From positions 1 to 8,565 of the forward strand of contig JAUWYU010000056.1 in assembly GCA_030615655.1 (NCBI GenBank): DNA of 8,565 nt, read 5' to 3'. Made by a program: the position numbers and the translations under genes. The DNA is from Dehalococcoidia bacterium (lineage in GTDB: Bacteria > Chloroflexota > Dehalococcoidia > Dehalococcoidales > RBG-16-60-22). This document shows, in pieces, positions 1 to 5,465 of this stretch (the stretch's first letter is position 1; every line of letters starts with the position of its first letter). The notes under the pieces were generated by a model. The model searched no databases and had not been told where the DNA came from. It was given only the letters and a program-made list of their open reading frames with translations.

Positions 1-115
1 GAGGCGGTGCCGTTATCGCTATCATCGCCGGGAGCCGTCCAGGTGAGGGTGATGGAGTTAAGGGTCGGGTTACCGGCGGCGAGGTCGGTGATATTGGCTG
101 GTGGTATGGTATCCT
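1..115. repeat. Direct repeat copy A of FnIII coding unit (pairs with 349-463)
   Basis: Bases 1-115 match 349-463 at an offset of 348 bases, with only two differences that I can find (95 versus 443, and 111 versus 459). The offset is exactly 116 codons, so the repeat is in frame within the FnIII gene. One difference changes Asp to Asn and the other is silent. Such DNA-level identity points to recent duplication or ongoing gene conversion between modules. Confidence 0.9.
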
Positions 116-572
116 GCTGTTGTGAAGTGGTATTAGCCGAAGGTGAGTTGGACAGGTCTGACCACAGGGAAGCATCGTCCTGGGTTTTGATGGCGAAGAA
201 GTAGGTGGTATTATCGCTGAGGCCGGAGACGGCAAAGGTCTCGCTGGAGCCGGCGGCGTTGGGTGTCGGCGGGTTCTGTACGATTGTAGCGTTATTCCAG
301 GAGGTATTATCACTGATAATAGAGGCGGCGTAGCGGATATTGTACAGGGAGGCGGTGCCGTTATCGCTATCATCGCCGGGAGCCGTCCAGGTGAGGGTGA
401 TGGAGTTAAGGGTCGGGTTACCGGCGGCGAGGTCGGTGATATCGGCTGGTGGTATGGTGTCCTCTACTGCCAGTACCGGAGCTGGTATTATTCCGATGAG
501 GAAGATAGCTGCAATCAAGAAGCGAAAGACTTGCTTAAATGATGACAGAGATGCTTTTCCTGACTTGGACAT
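1..572 (-). CDS. Secreted fibronectin type III repeat protein (N-terminal part, cut by window start)
   Basis: I translated this from the ATG at 572-570; the frame stays open to base 3, giving 190 residues, and the rest lies outside the window. Residues 1-35 form a signal peptide: Lys residues near the N-terminus, a hydrophobic stretch at about 18-34, and a VLA cleavage motif at 33-35. Two FnIII-like units follow, beginning DTIPPA at residues 38 and 154, so the period is 116 residues. Each opens with ITDLAAGNPTLNSITLTWTA, the B-strand and Trp core of FnIII, and the first ends with NTTYFFAIKTQD. A Shine-Dalgarno GGGAGG lies 8 bases before the ATG and settles the start. Proteins of this build are exported and act in adhesion or as linkers between surface or carbohydrate-active domains. 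A C-terminal catalytic or anchoring domain could follow but cannot be seen. The secreted FnIII call is firm; the function is unknown. Confidence 0.85.
   Translation of the reverse strand, partial: MSKSGKASLSSFKQVFRFLIAAIFLIGIIPAPVLAVEDTIPPADITDLAAGNPTLNSITLTWTAPGDDSDNGTASLYNIRYAASIISDNTSWNNATIVQNPPTPNAAGSSETFAVSGLSDNTTYFFAIKTQDDASLWSDLSNSPSANTTSQQQDTIPPANITDLAAGNPTLNSITLTWTAPGDDSDNGTA
349..463. repeat. Direct repeat copy B of FnIII coding unit (pairs with 1-115)
   Basis: This is the second copy of the 115-base repeat and encodes the start of the first FnIII unit after the signal peptide. It is 113/115 identical to bases 1-115 by eye. The DNA between the copies (116-348) encodes the remainder of the first unit, so the full module length is 348 bases. 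Confidence 0.9.
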
Positions 573-593
573 GGCTCGTACCTCCCGATATGG

Positions 594-609
594 CTTTATT
601 TAAATAAAG
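594..609. promoter_or_regulatory. 16-bp perfect palindrome in the FnIII gene leader/promoter
   Basis: CTTTATTTAAATAAAG is its own reverse complement and ends 21 bases before the FnIII start codon. Its AT-rich centre could serve as the -10 region, or the whole could be an operator for a dimeric regulator. The best -35-like hexamer (TTGCGT, minus strand) is weak, so the promoter itself is not assigned. The palindrome is seen; its role is inferred. Confidence 0.4.
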
Positions 610-611
610 AA

Positions 612-673
612 AAGTGGCAATTTTACGCAACTTTTAACTGATTTTTGGGTTTGGTTGCTTGTCGTTGCCACTT
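612..673. repeat. Widely spaced 9-bp inverted repeat upstream of FnIII gene
   Basis: AAGTGGCAA (612-620) and TTGCCACTT (665-673) are perfect inverted copies separated by 44 bases. They lie in the 135-base gap between the BldC-like gene and the FnIII gene. They could be paired operator half sites allowing a DNA loop, or a long-loop hairpin at the end of the upstream transcript. There is no T-run, so a terminator is not supported. Confidence 0.35.
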
Positions 674-707
674 ATCATCTCCACTAACTACTCCGCAAAC
701 CTTGCCC

Positions 708-920
708 CTAGGATTTTTTGGGGATTGGTATGCTATGCTTTATCGCAAAAGCGTGAAAATCGTCTCTATGTATCCGGTTTTGGCCGCCAGGTAGCCTGAA
801 GGCTTTCAGGTTTCCTTTTTCAATCCATCGTAAAACCGTTACCTTGCTTACCCCACAGTGCCTGGCGACGGTACCGGTAGTAAGATATTCCGGGTATATT
901 ATTTTTAGGTTTGCTTCCAA
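708..920 (-). CDS. BldC/excisionase-family small DNA-binding protein (MerR-like HTH)
   Basis: This is a 70-residue protein that is essentially one winged helix-turn-helix. The helix-turn-helix spans about residues 13-36 (LTTGTVARHCGVSKVTVLRW), and a wing follows with the family pattern KAFRLPGGQNRI at 39-50. This is the HTH_17 / excisionase-type fold, and in length and layout it resembles the actinobacterial regulator BldC. The start is decided by the ribosome-binding site: AAGGAGG at 927-933 sits 6 bases before TTG at 920. The upstream in-frame TTG at 941 would place that site inside the coding region. There is no dimerisation coiled coil or effector domain, so it is not a classical MerR. 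No integrase or phage gene is nearby, so a transcription factor is more likely than a true excisionase. Direct repeats lie upstream at 1058-1111 and may be its own target or that of an OmpR-type regulator. Confidence 0.85.
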   Translation of the reverse strand: MEANLKIIYPEYLTTGTVARHCGVSKVTVLRWIEKGNLKAFRLPGGQNRIHRDDFHAFAIKHSIPIPKKS

Positions 921-1000
921 ACTCTGCCTCCTTCGGTACAATGGCGCGGCGCTATGAGCTGCTCGGGTTTATTGAATCTGATTTGCTGCGGTGTCTTACG

Positions 1001-1016
1001 TTATTCACGTGATTAA
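1001..1016. promoter_or_regulatory. Near-perfect 16-bp palindrome centred on TCACGTGA
   Basis: TTATTCACGTGATTAA has a perfect 8-bp core (1005-1012) and one mismatched pair in the arms. It lies 81-96 bases upstream of the BldC-like start, between the possible -10 and the ribosome-binding site, where a repressor could act. It is a candidate operator only. Confidence 0.35.
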
Positions 1017-1041
1017 CCTTATTAACGAATGTTCTGGCATT

Positions 1042-1111
1042 AATTTAGTTCAATTTGCTCACACCTGAATCACAAAGTGCGGGCGAACCTTCACAAAAAT
1101 GTCACACTTTT
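1042..1111 (-). promoter_or_regulatory. Phased direct-repeat operator and possible promoter of the BldC-like gene
   Basis: On the plus strand, TCACA occurs at 1059, 1070, 1091 and 1102, so the steps are 11, 21 and 11 bases. All four therefore face the same side of the helix. Seen from the minus strand they read TGTGA and point toward the BldC-like gene. The element nearest the gene (1058-1063) is followed after exactly 10 bases by TAAATT (1042-1047), a 4/6 match to a -10, with no good -35. This is the layout of promoters activated by OmpR/PhoB-type regulators binding 11-bp repeats. It would also suit head-to-tail binding by a BldC-like protein. The repeats are seen directly; the regulator is inferred. 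Confidence 0.5.
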
Positions 1112-1285
1112 ATATAGAAATAAGCAGGATTAACAAACGGTTCATCTGATTTGTGGGTGGGTGGCTTGAGGTTGGTTTGATTTATAGCGGGGGTATCTAT
1201 CCCCAGGTGATAGGCGTAGAGCGTGGTAAATGGGGCAATAGGTGGATTATGCCGGGAGGAATTAAATAAAGACCGGGGCTTATCA

Positions 1286-1915
1286 CTACCAGCCGTGTGC
1301 GTAGGGATTGTCCCTGCGCTCGGCACCAATGGTGGTCTCACGGCCATGCCCGGGATACACGGTAGTATTGTCCGGCAGCACCATTAATCTGGTATGTATA
1401 CTTTCTATCAGTTGGCGGCGGCTGCTGCCTGGCATCAGTGTAGTGCCGATGCCGCGGCGAAAAAGTGTATCTCCGGTGAATACTTTACCTTCGGTGAGCA
1501 GACAGATGCTACCGGGGGTATGGCCCGGTGTATGCAGTACCGAGAAACGCAGGCCGCCGATGTCGATACTATCTCCTTCATGTAGCAGCCTGTCCGGCGG
1601 AGGCGGGGTTTTATAGGAAATACCGAACTGAGAACTGAAAGCCCCCCGGCTATGGAGAAAATCGGCATCAGCGGCATGAATGGCTACTTCAGCCCCGGTT
1701 CTGTCCTGTATATCGTATAAGGCGGCAATGTGGTCGGAGTGCCCATGAGTCATTACTATAATCCTGATATCGAGCCCGGAATCCGTAATGGCTTTGAAAA
1801 TATCTTCGGTATTGCCTCCGGGGTCAATTACCAGACCTTCTCTCGCAGCCTCCGAGCCGACAATCCAGCAGTTGGCTGAGAGTGACCCTACTACCAGTTT
1901 TTTGATAATCACCAT
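1286..1915 (-). CDS. Metallo-beta-lactamase-fold hydrolase, glyoxalase II-like
   Basis: This 209-residue protein has the complete metal-binding set of the MBL hydrolase fold. The set is THGHSDH (His57, His59, Asp61, His62), HTPGHTPGS with His132, TGDTLF with Asp149 bridging the two metals, and YPGHG with His190. Length and motif spacing fit the small glyoxalase-II/YcbL-like group: cytoplasmic hydrolases of thioesters such as S-lactoylglutathione or related compounds. The classical glutathione-binding C-terminal domain of GloB is absent, so the substrate is open. No signal peptide is seen. The ATG at 1915 is the only plausible start, because an in-frame TAA lies ten codons upstream and no other start codon intervenes. 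It has no clear Shine-Dalgarno. The gene is 218 bases downstream of the stress-protein gene and probably has its own promoter. Confidence 0.88.
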   Translation of the reverse strand: MVIIKKLVVGSLSANCWIVGSEAAREGLVIDPGGNTEDIFKAITDSGLDIRIIVMTHGHSDHIAALYDIQDRTGAEVAIHAADADFLHSRGAFSSQFGISYKTPPPPDRLLHEGDSIDIGGLRFSVLHTPGHTPGSICLLTEGKVFTGDTLFRRGIGTTLMPGSSRRQLIESIHTRLMVLPDNTTVYPGHGRETTIGAERRDNPYAHGW

Positions 1916-1950
1916 TTCGGCAGTGACCGAACCAGTCGCTTCTTAAAATT

Positions 1951-1972
1951 TTCGGAAACTGTTCGGAAAGGT
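1951..1972. repeat. 11-bp-spaced direct repeat before the MBL hydrolase
   Basis: TTCGGAAA occurs at 1951-1958 and again at 1962-1969, exactly one helical turn apart. The pair lies 36-54 bases upstream of the hydrolase ATG. If the promoter at 2043-2071 is used, the pair falls in the leader, where a bound regulator could block transcription. The motif is unlike the TCACA repeats; only the spacing is shared. Confidence 0.4.
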
Positions 1973-2042
1973 CGGTTATGCCTCCAGGCGCATTTAAAAC
2001 CGCTGTGATGCCGCTGGATGGCCTAACAAACCGGGTATTTCC

Positions 2043-2071
2043 AAAATAGCAGAGTCAGGACAATTAAACAA
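2043..2071 (-). promoter_or_regulatory. Possible sigma-70-type promoter for the MBL hydrolase
   Basis: On the minus strand, TTGTTT (2071-2066) is followed after 17 bases by TATTTT (2048-2043). This gives 3/6 and 4/6 matches at ideal spacing, and the leader would be about 120 bases. The match is modest, and read-through from the stress-protein gene remains possible. Confidence 0.35.
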
Positions 2072-2133
2072 GCCCCGTTGGTTAAGAGAGGGAATGACAA
2101 TACGGTCTTCCGTAACCGTAAAATCCGGGGGCA

Positions 2134-2970
2134 TCAGGCTTTTATCAGCAGGAGTGGTGTGTTGCCTCCAAGCAGGACCTTCTGGGCTACGCTCCCCAGA
2201 GGCCAGAGACTGACAGCCGTCTGCCCATGTGTTGACATAGCTACCACATCACTGGCAAGTTCATCGGCGAGATCAATAATCTCGTCGGCGGCGGCGCCAG
2301 CCCTCACGTGGTATCCCGTGGAGATATCTTTTTCTTCAAGCCGGTGGCACCAGGTCTGAAGGTAGGCTTCGGCATCCCCATTGGCGTGTTCATTCTTCGG
2401 GATAACCCTGAGTAAAGTGAGCTCCATCTGGAGATTGCAGGCAATCTCGCTAATATAGGGAATTACGGCTTCACTCTCTGTTGAACCATCCAGCGGCACC
2501 AGAGCCTTCTTGAGTATGCGCTTGGCACGCACATCCGGATGGGAGCCCTTCGCTCTGATGAGCATCAGGGGCTGCCTGTTGGTAGCCCTGACGACCTTGT
2601 CGGCAACGCTGCCTACTGCCCAGCGGCCGAGGCCGGACCGACCGTGGGTGGCCATGATAACTAAGCTCAGATATCCCTTGTTGACATAATCCAGGATTCC
2701 CTCGGCGGGATTACCAACCCGGGTTACCGTTCCTACGTCGATAACTTTGTCCCTCGGTACCTCAAGGTACTTCTCAACATGGCGCTTGGTCACATCCACT
2801 ATTTTCGTAGTGTACTTGTGGTGGTTCAATTGCTCCTCGGCATCTTCGGACTGGAGAACCGATAACAGGATAATTTTTATACCCATCTTTCCGGCCATCT
2901 CTTCGGCGTAAGGCAGGGCTACCTCAGCTAATGGAGAACCATCCAGTGGAACAACTACTTTTTTATACAT
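2134..2970 (-). CDS. Tandem-domain universal stress protein (UspA family)
   Basis: This 278-residue protein consists of two UspA domains. Domain 1 runs from about 1 to 140 and domain 2 from about 152 to 278. Each opens with a beta strand ending in VPLDGS (7-12 and 158-163). Each keeps the nucleotide-binding loop pattern near its end: THGRSGLGRWAVGS (108-121) and THGQTAVSLWPLGS (247-260). The first Gly of the usual G-2X-G-9X-G(S/T) motif is Ala107 in domain 1 and Ser246 in domain 2, and the rest is intact, so ATP binding is plausible. USPs are cytoplasmic and accumulate under starvation, redox or respiratory stress. The ATG at 2970 has AAGG 8 bases upstream. The gene starts 44 bases after the receiver gene on the same strand, so co-transcription is likely. 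Confidence 0.92.
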   Translation of the reverse strand: MYKKVVVPLDGSPLAEVALPYAEEMAGKMGIKIILLSVLQSEDAEEQLNHHKYTTKIVDVTKRHVEKYLEVPRDKVIDVGTVTRVGNPAEGILDYVNKGYLSLVIMATHGRSGLGRWAVGSVADKVVRATNRQPLMLIRAKGSHPDVRAKRILKKALVPLDGSTESEAVIPYISEIACNLQMELTLLRVIPKNEHANGDAEAYLQTWCHRLEEKDISTGYHVRAGAAADEIIDLADELASDVVAMSTHGQTAVSLWPLGSVAQKVLLGGNTPLLLIKA

Positions 2971-3014
2971 CGTCTCTGCCTTGTTTTATGATGCGGCATA
3001 CCGCCGCAACCGGG

Positions 3015-3404
3015 CTACAAACCGATAGGGACAGACTGACTGAGTGCGGGGGTACGTTGAAGTAAGGACTGTACTCTGGCTATTAACTCCAGTGAGCCGA
3101 AAGGCTTTCTCATGAAGAAATCGGCACCGGCATTAATTGCCTTTACGCAGGTTTCGGTACTGGCATGGGTACTTATGACAATAAGGGGTATGGCGGACAG
3201 GTGCCGTATTTTTTCACAAAGCTGCCAGATTTCCGCCTCGGGGCTTTCCTGTACGATTATAACATCGTAGTCTCGGACATCCAGCTGTTGTAAGCCCGCG
3301 TCAAAATCACGCACCACATCCACCCGGTAGCCCTCTCTGAAGAGAAGCTCAGAAATGGTCGGGTGCGAATAAGTATTGTTTAAAAATAGAACCTTCTTGC
3401 TCAT
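3015..3404 (-). CDS. Stand-alone degenerate response-regulator receiver (Asp-less)
   Basis: This 129-residue protein is a single CheY-like receiver with no output domain. The fold is recognisable: strand 1 KKVLFL, strand 3 DYDVIIV, strand 4 PLIVIST, and the strand-5 signature MRKPF with Lys100 and Pro101. The phosphoacceptor position after strand 3 is Gln52 (VIIVQES) instead of Asp, and the acidic pair after strand 1 is Asn9-Asn10. Mg2+-dependent phosphorylation is therefore unlikely. Ser78/Thr79 and Lys100 are kept. Such Asp-less receivers usually signal through protein contacts or a small ligand. The start has only a weak AAGAAG ribosome-binding site. It probably heads an operon with the universal stress protein 44 bases downstream. 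The 11 residues after the last helix do not form a known domain. Confidence 0.85.
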   Translation of the reverse strand: MSKKVLFLNNTYSHPTISELLFREGYRVDVVRDFDAGLQQLDVRDYDVIIVQESPEAEIWQLCEKIRHLSAIPLIVISTHASTETCVKAINAGADFFMRKPFGSLELIARVQSLLQRTPALSQSVPIGL

Positions 3405-3444
3405 TATTACTTCTTAAATGTAATACACTTATATATGCTTGAAA

Positions 3445-3479
3445 AGTAGAAAAACCTCTATTTCATTTGAGGGTCTACT
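3445..3479. promoter_or_regulatory. Interrupted inverted repeat upstream of the receiver gene
   Basis: AGTAGA (3445-3450) pairs with TCTACT (3474-3479), and inside that CCTC (3455-3458) pairs with GAGG (3469-3472). This leaves a ten-base loop and a small asymmetric bulge. The element lies 41-75 bases upstream of the receiver ATG, next to a TATATA-like -10 (about 3431-3436). It could be an operator or an RNA hairpin. Confidence 0.35.
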
Positions 3480-3549
3480 CCCATTATTTACAGATTTGGG
3501 GGATAGCCCCTAATCGAAATAGTTGTTTGTATGGATGATTATATGACTA

Positions 3550-3582
3550 ATTACTATTACATTAGTACTATATTAGTACTAT
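3550..3582. repeat. Three 11-bp direct repeats in the divergent receiver/pilin region
   Basis: ATTAGTACTAT stands at 3561-3571 and again, perfectly and without a gap, at 3572-3582. The preceding 11-mer at 3550-3560 (ATTACTATTAC) matches in 8 of 11 positions. The two exact copies each contain the 8-bp palindrome TAGTACTA. The array sits 52-84 bases upstream of the pilin-like ATG, a natural place for an activator or repressor. The repeats are seen directly; the role is inferred. Confidence 0.55.
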
Positions 3583-3633
3583 AGAGCGTGTGTCGTACGT
3601 CCTGAATGCACGGATTAGTGGAATGGTGGAAAC

Positions 3634-3993
3634 ATGCAGGAAAGAGAAGGAGCAGGCTTCTTTCTTGAAATTTTTATGATTGTGGCAATACTGGGCATTC
3701 TCGCTGCCGTAGCTCTCCCCAATATTGGCCAGTTGCTCGATAAAGGTAAGGCTGAAGCCTGCGCAACTGAATTCCATAATATCCAGACAGCTGTGACCGA
3801 AATGTTAGCCGACAGCACTACCGGGACTCTGGAGCCAGCGGGTCCTACGGCTGATATGAGTGAGGTTAAGACCAGTGATACCCCACCACTGGTATTAGCC
3901 GATTATCTGATTGGCCTGGATGGAAGTTCTGTTAAATCAGGATGTACCTATACCTTTGCCGCCGATGGTACGGCAACACAAACCACGCCTTAA
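3634..3993 (+). CDS. Type IV pilin-like / type II pseudopilin-like protein
   Basis: This 119-residue protein has a class III (type IV pilin) N-terminus: leader MQEREGAG, then a hydrophobic helix at residues 9-30 with the hallmark IVAILGILAAVALPNI. The C-terminal part is a short soluble domain with Cys43 and Cys104, possibly a disulphide, ending in CTYTF-ADGTATQTTP. Mature pilins have Gly(-1), Phe(+1) and Glu(+5). Here Glu12 lies only four residues after Gly8, so either processing occurs after Ala7 or the site is altered. The leader is net acidic rather than basic. GGTGG lies 4 bases before the ATG, and an in-frame TAG at 3616 rules out a longer form. No pilus assembly genes are nearby. It could be a minor pilin, a pseudopilin or a decaying copy. 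Confidence 0.8.
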   Translation: MQEREGAGFFLEIFMIVAILGILAAVALPNIGQLLDKGKAEACATEFHNIQTAVTEMLADSTTGTLEPAGPTADMSEVKTSDTPPLVLADYLIGLDGSSVKSGCTYTFAADGTATQTTP

Positions 3994-4085
3994 CTCCTGC
4001 TCGCTTATTCGTCTGTATCCGTCGATGAATTAACCGTGAGATTTTCACACGCACTCGCCGCATAACAGACCTCCGTCTTAACTGC

Positions 4086-4114
4086 CCGACACCCCTTACT
4101 TTTTATGTTATAAT
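4086..4114 (+). promoter_or_regulatory. Sigma-70-type promoter of the MFS gene
   Basis: CCGACA (4086-4091), 17 bases, then a perfect TATAAT (4109-4114). Transcription would start near 4121, about 37 bases before the GTG start. This is the best -35/-10 pair on the plus strand and lies directly upstream of the transporter. Confidence 0.7.
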
Positions 4115-4157
4115 GGGGCTGTTCTGACAGAAAAAGCTAGTTAGGAACCAGTTTATC

Positions 4158-5420
4158 GTGACCGGTAAAGAAGTCTACCAGCCCCGCAAGACAGCACCTC
4201 GGTTTTTCTATGGCCACGTCGTGGTTGCCGCCGCCTTCTTAATTATGATGATGTCGTGGGGTTTATACGTTGTCTTTGGCGTCTTCTTCAATCCGCTGCT
4301 GGACGAATTTCACTGGACCAGAGCCATGACCTCGGGTGCCTTCTCACTTTCCTCGATTCTACATGGTGTGCTGGGTATTGCCATGGGGGCACTCACCGAT
4401 AGATTCGGGCCTCGGGTCGTAGTGACGTTCTGCGGCTTCTTTTTAGGTCTGGGGTATCTACTGATGTCACAGGTCAGCACTCTCTGGCAGCTATATCTGT
4501 TCTATGGGGTGATAATAGGTATTGGCATGAGTGGCCTGTGGGTCCCGCTATTGTCGACTGTAGCCAGGTGGTTCGTCGGCAGAAGAAGCCTGATGACGGG
4601 CATTGTTATATCTGGCTTGACCATAGGCCAGATGATTGCACCGCCGGTGATTAGTCGGCTTATTGCTGCTTATGATTGGCGTCTTTCCTATATCATTCTG
4701 GGTGGCGTAGTTATGCTAACTGTTATTTTAGCTGCTCAGTTCTTAAAACGTGACCCGGGCAAGATGGAGCCATTGCCCGATAACGGAAAAGAAGGAAAAC
4801 AAGAGCGATTAGAATCCGACTCCAAGGATTTTTCCCTCAAAGAGGCAGCTCACACTATGCAATTCTGGCTGGTCTCCATCGTATTATTCTGCTTTGGATT
4901 TTGTGCGTTCGCTCTCGTGGTACATCTTGTGCCGCATGCCATTGAGTTAGAAATCTCAGACATCAGTGCCGCCGATATTCTGGCTGTAAACGGTGGGGTA
5001 GGTATTCTTGGCAATTTTGTGCTGGGTGGCATTATTGGTGACCGAATTGGTAACAGGAAGGCTTTTATTATTGGCATTATTCTGGCGACTGCCGCTTTGT
5101 TGTGGCTGGTGCCCGCCAGAGAGTTATGGATGCTGTACCTGTTTGCTATTCTCTTTGGTCTGGGTCTTGGGAGTATGGGCACTTCAGAGTCTCCTCTGGT
5201 GGCCAGGCTTTTTGGACTGAGATCTCACGGTTTAATTTACGGGGTTATTGGTCTTGGATTTACGGCTGGTGGTGCCGTCGGTCCGATAGTGACCGGCTAC
5301 ATATTTGACGTAACTGAAAGCTATCAGTGGGCTTTCTTGGTATGTGTTGCCTTCAGTATCGTCGCTCTCATATTGATGGCGATGTTAAAACCGACGAAAA
5401 AGCTCGGTATTAAACTCTAG
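4158..5420 (+). CDS. MFS transporter, oxalate/formate antiporter or monocarboxylate-like
   Basis: This 420-residue integral membrane protein shows about 12 hydrophobic segments in two halves. A charged loop at about 197-228 joins them (KRDPGKMEPLPDNG and onward). MFS motif A is clear between TM2 and TM3 (GALTDRFGPR, 77-86) and is echoed in the second half (GGIIGDRIGNRK, 290-301). The FYGHVVVAAAF opening and the overall layout resemble the OFA/monocarboxylate branch, which carries small organic acids across the inner membrane. GTG at 4158 is the only available start, because an in-frame TGA lies at 4125-4127. AGGA at 4143-4146 is rather far, 11 bases from it. It has its own promoter and converges with the dehydrogenase cluster, which suggests import or export of that pathway's acid. 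Family is confident, substrate is not. Confidence 0.9.
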   Translation: MTGKEVYQPRKTAPRFFYGHVVVAAAFLIMMMSWGLYVVFGVFFNPLLDEFHWTRAMTSGAFSLSSILHGVLGIAMGALTDRFGPRVVVTFCGFFLGLGYLLMSQVSTLWQLYLFYGVIIGIGMSGLWVPLLSTVARWFVGRRSLMTGIVISGLTIGQMIAPPVISRLIAAYDWRLSYIILGGVVMLTVILAAQFLKRDPGKMEPLPDNGKEGKQERLESDSKDFSLKEAAHTMQFWLVSIVLFCFGFCAFALVVHLVPHAIELEISDISAADILAVNGGVGILGNFVLGGIIGDRIGNRKAFIIGIILATAALLWLVPARELWMLYLFAILFGLGLGSMGTSESPLVARLFGLRSHGLIYGVIGLGFTAGGAVGPIVTGYIFDVTESYQWAFLVCVAFSIVALILMAMLKPTKKLGIKL

Positions 5421-5465
5421 CTTCTCCGCTGTTTGCGCCTGCCTGTCACTTCGTTAATGCAAGGT

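Larger units (their letters stand above)
921..1285. other. 365-base gene-free gap with regulatory repeats
   Basis: This gap separates the hydrolase stop from the BldC-like start. It contains the ribosome-binding site of the BldC-like gene (927-933), a 16-bp near-palindrome (1001-1016), a possible -10 (1042-1047, minus strand) and four TCACA repeats (1058-1111). In 1112-1285 I see only a weak 4-bp G/C stem around 1187-1202 and no convincing gene or terminator. Reading frames crossing this part run into the hydrolase gene in another frame and look non-coding. Confidence 0.6.

Noticed and set aside
340..603. Plus-strand open frame opposite the FnIII gene
   Set aside because: It lies across the repeat DNA; its protein repeats the one read from bases 7-204 and matches no family, while the minus strand encodes a signal peptide and FnIII units with a good ribosome-binding site.
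708..920. True phage excisionase indicating a prophage or integrative element
   Set aside because: No integrase, attachment repeats or phage genes are near; the BldC-like layout better suits a transcription factor.
1058..1111. CRP-type binding sites (TGTGA-N6-TCACA)
   Set aside because: All four TCACA elements are direct repeats in one orientation; CRP needs inverted half sites.
1102..1347. Minus-strand 81-codon open frame overlapping the hydrolase 3' end
   Set aside because: It overlaps the well-supported hydrolase in another frame, has no ribosome-binding site, and its protein is Pro/Thr/His-rich without a domain.
3623..3679. Alternative ATG at 3623 giving MVETCRKEKEQASFLKFL before the pilin
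   Set aside because: It is out of frame with the pilin, stops after 18 codons and has no pilin leader features; it does not restore the missing register residue.
3994..4085. Rho-independent terminator after the pilin-like gene
   Set aside because: Only 4-5-bp stems occur (for example AGAC/GTCT near 4066-4077) and none is followed by a T-run.
5421..5465. Bidirectional terminator between the convergent MFS and NTF2-like genes
   Set aside because: The 45 bases contain no stem of useful length and no flanking A/T runs.
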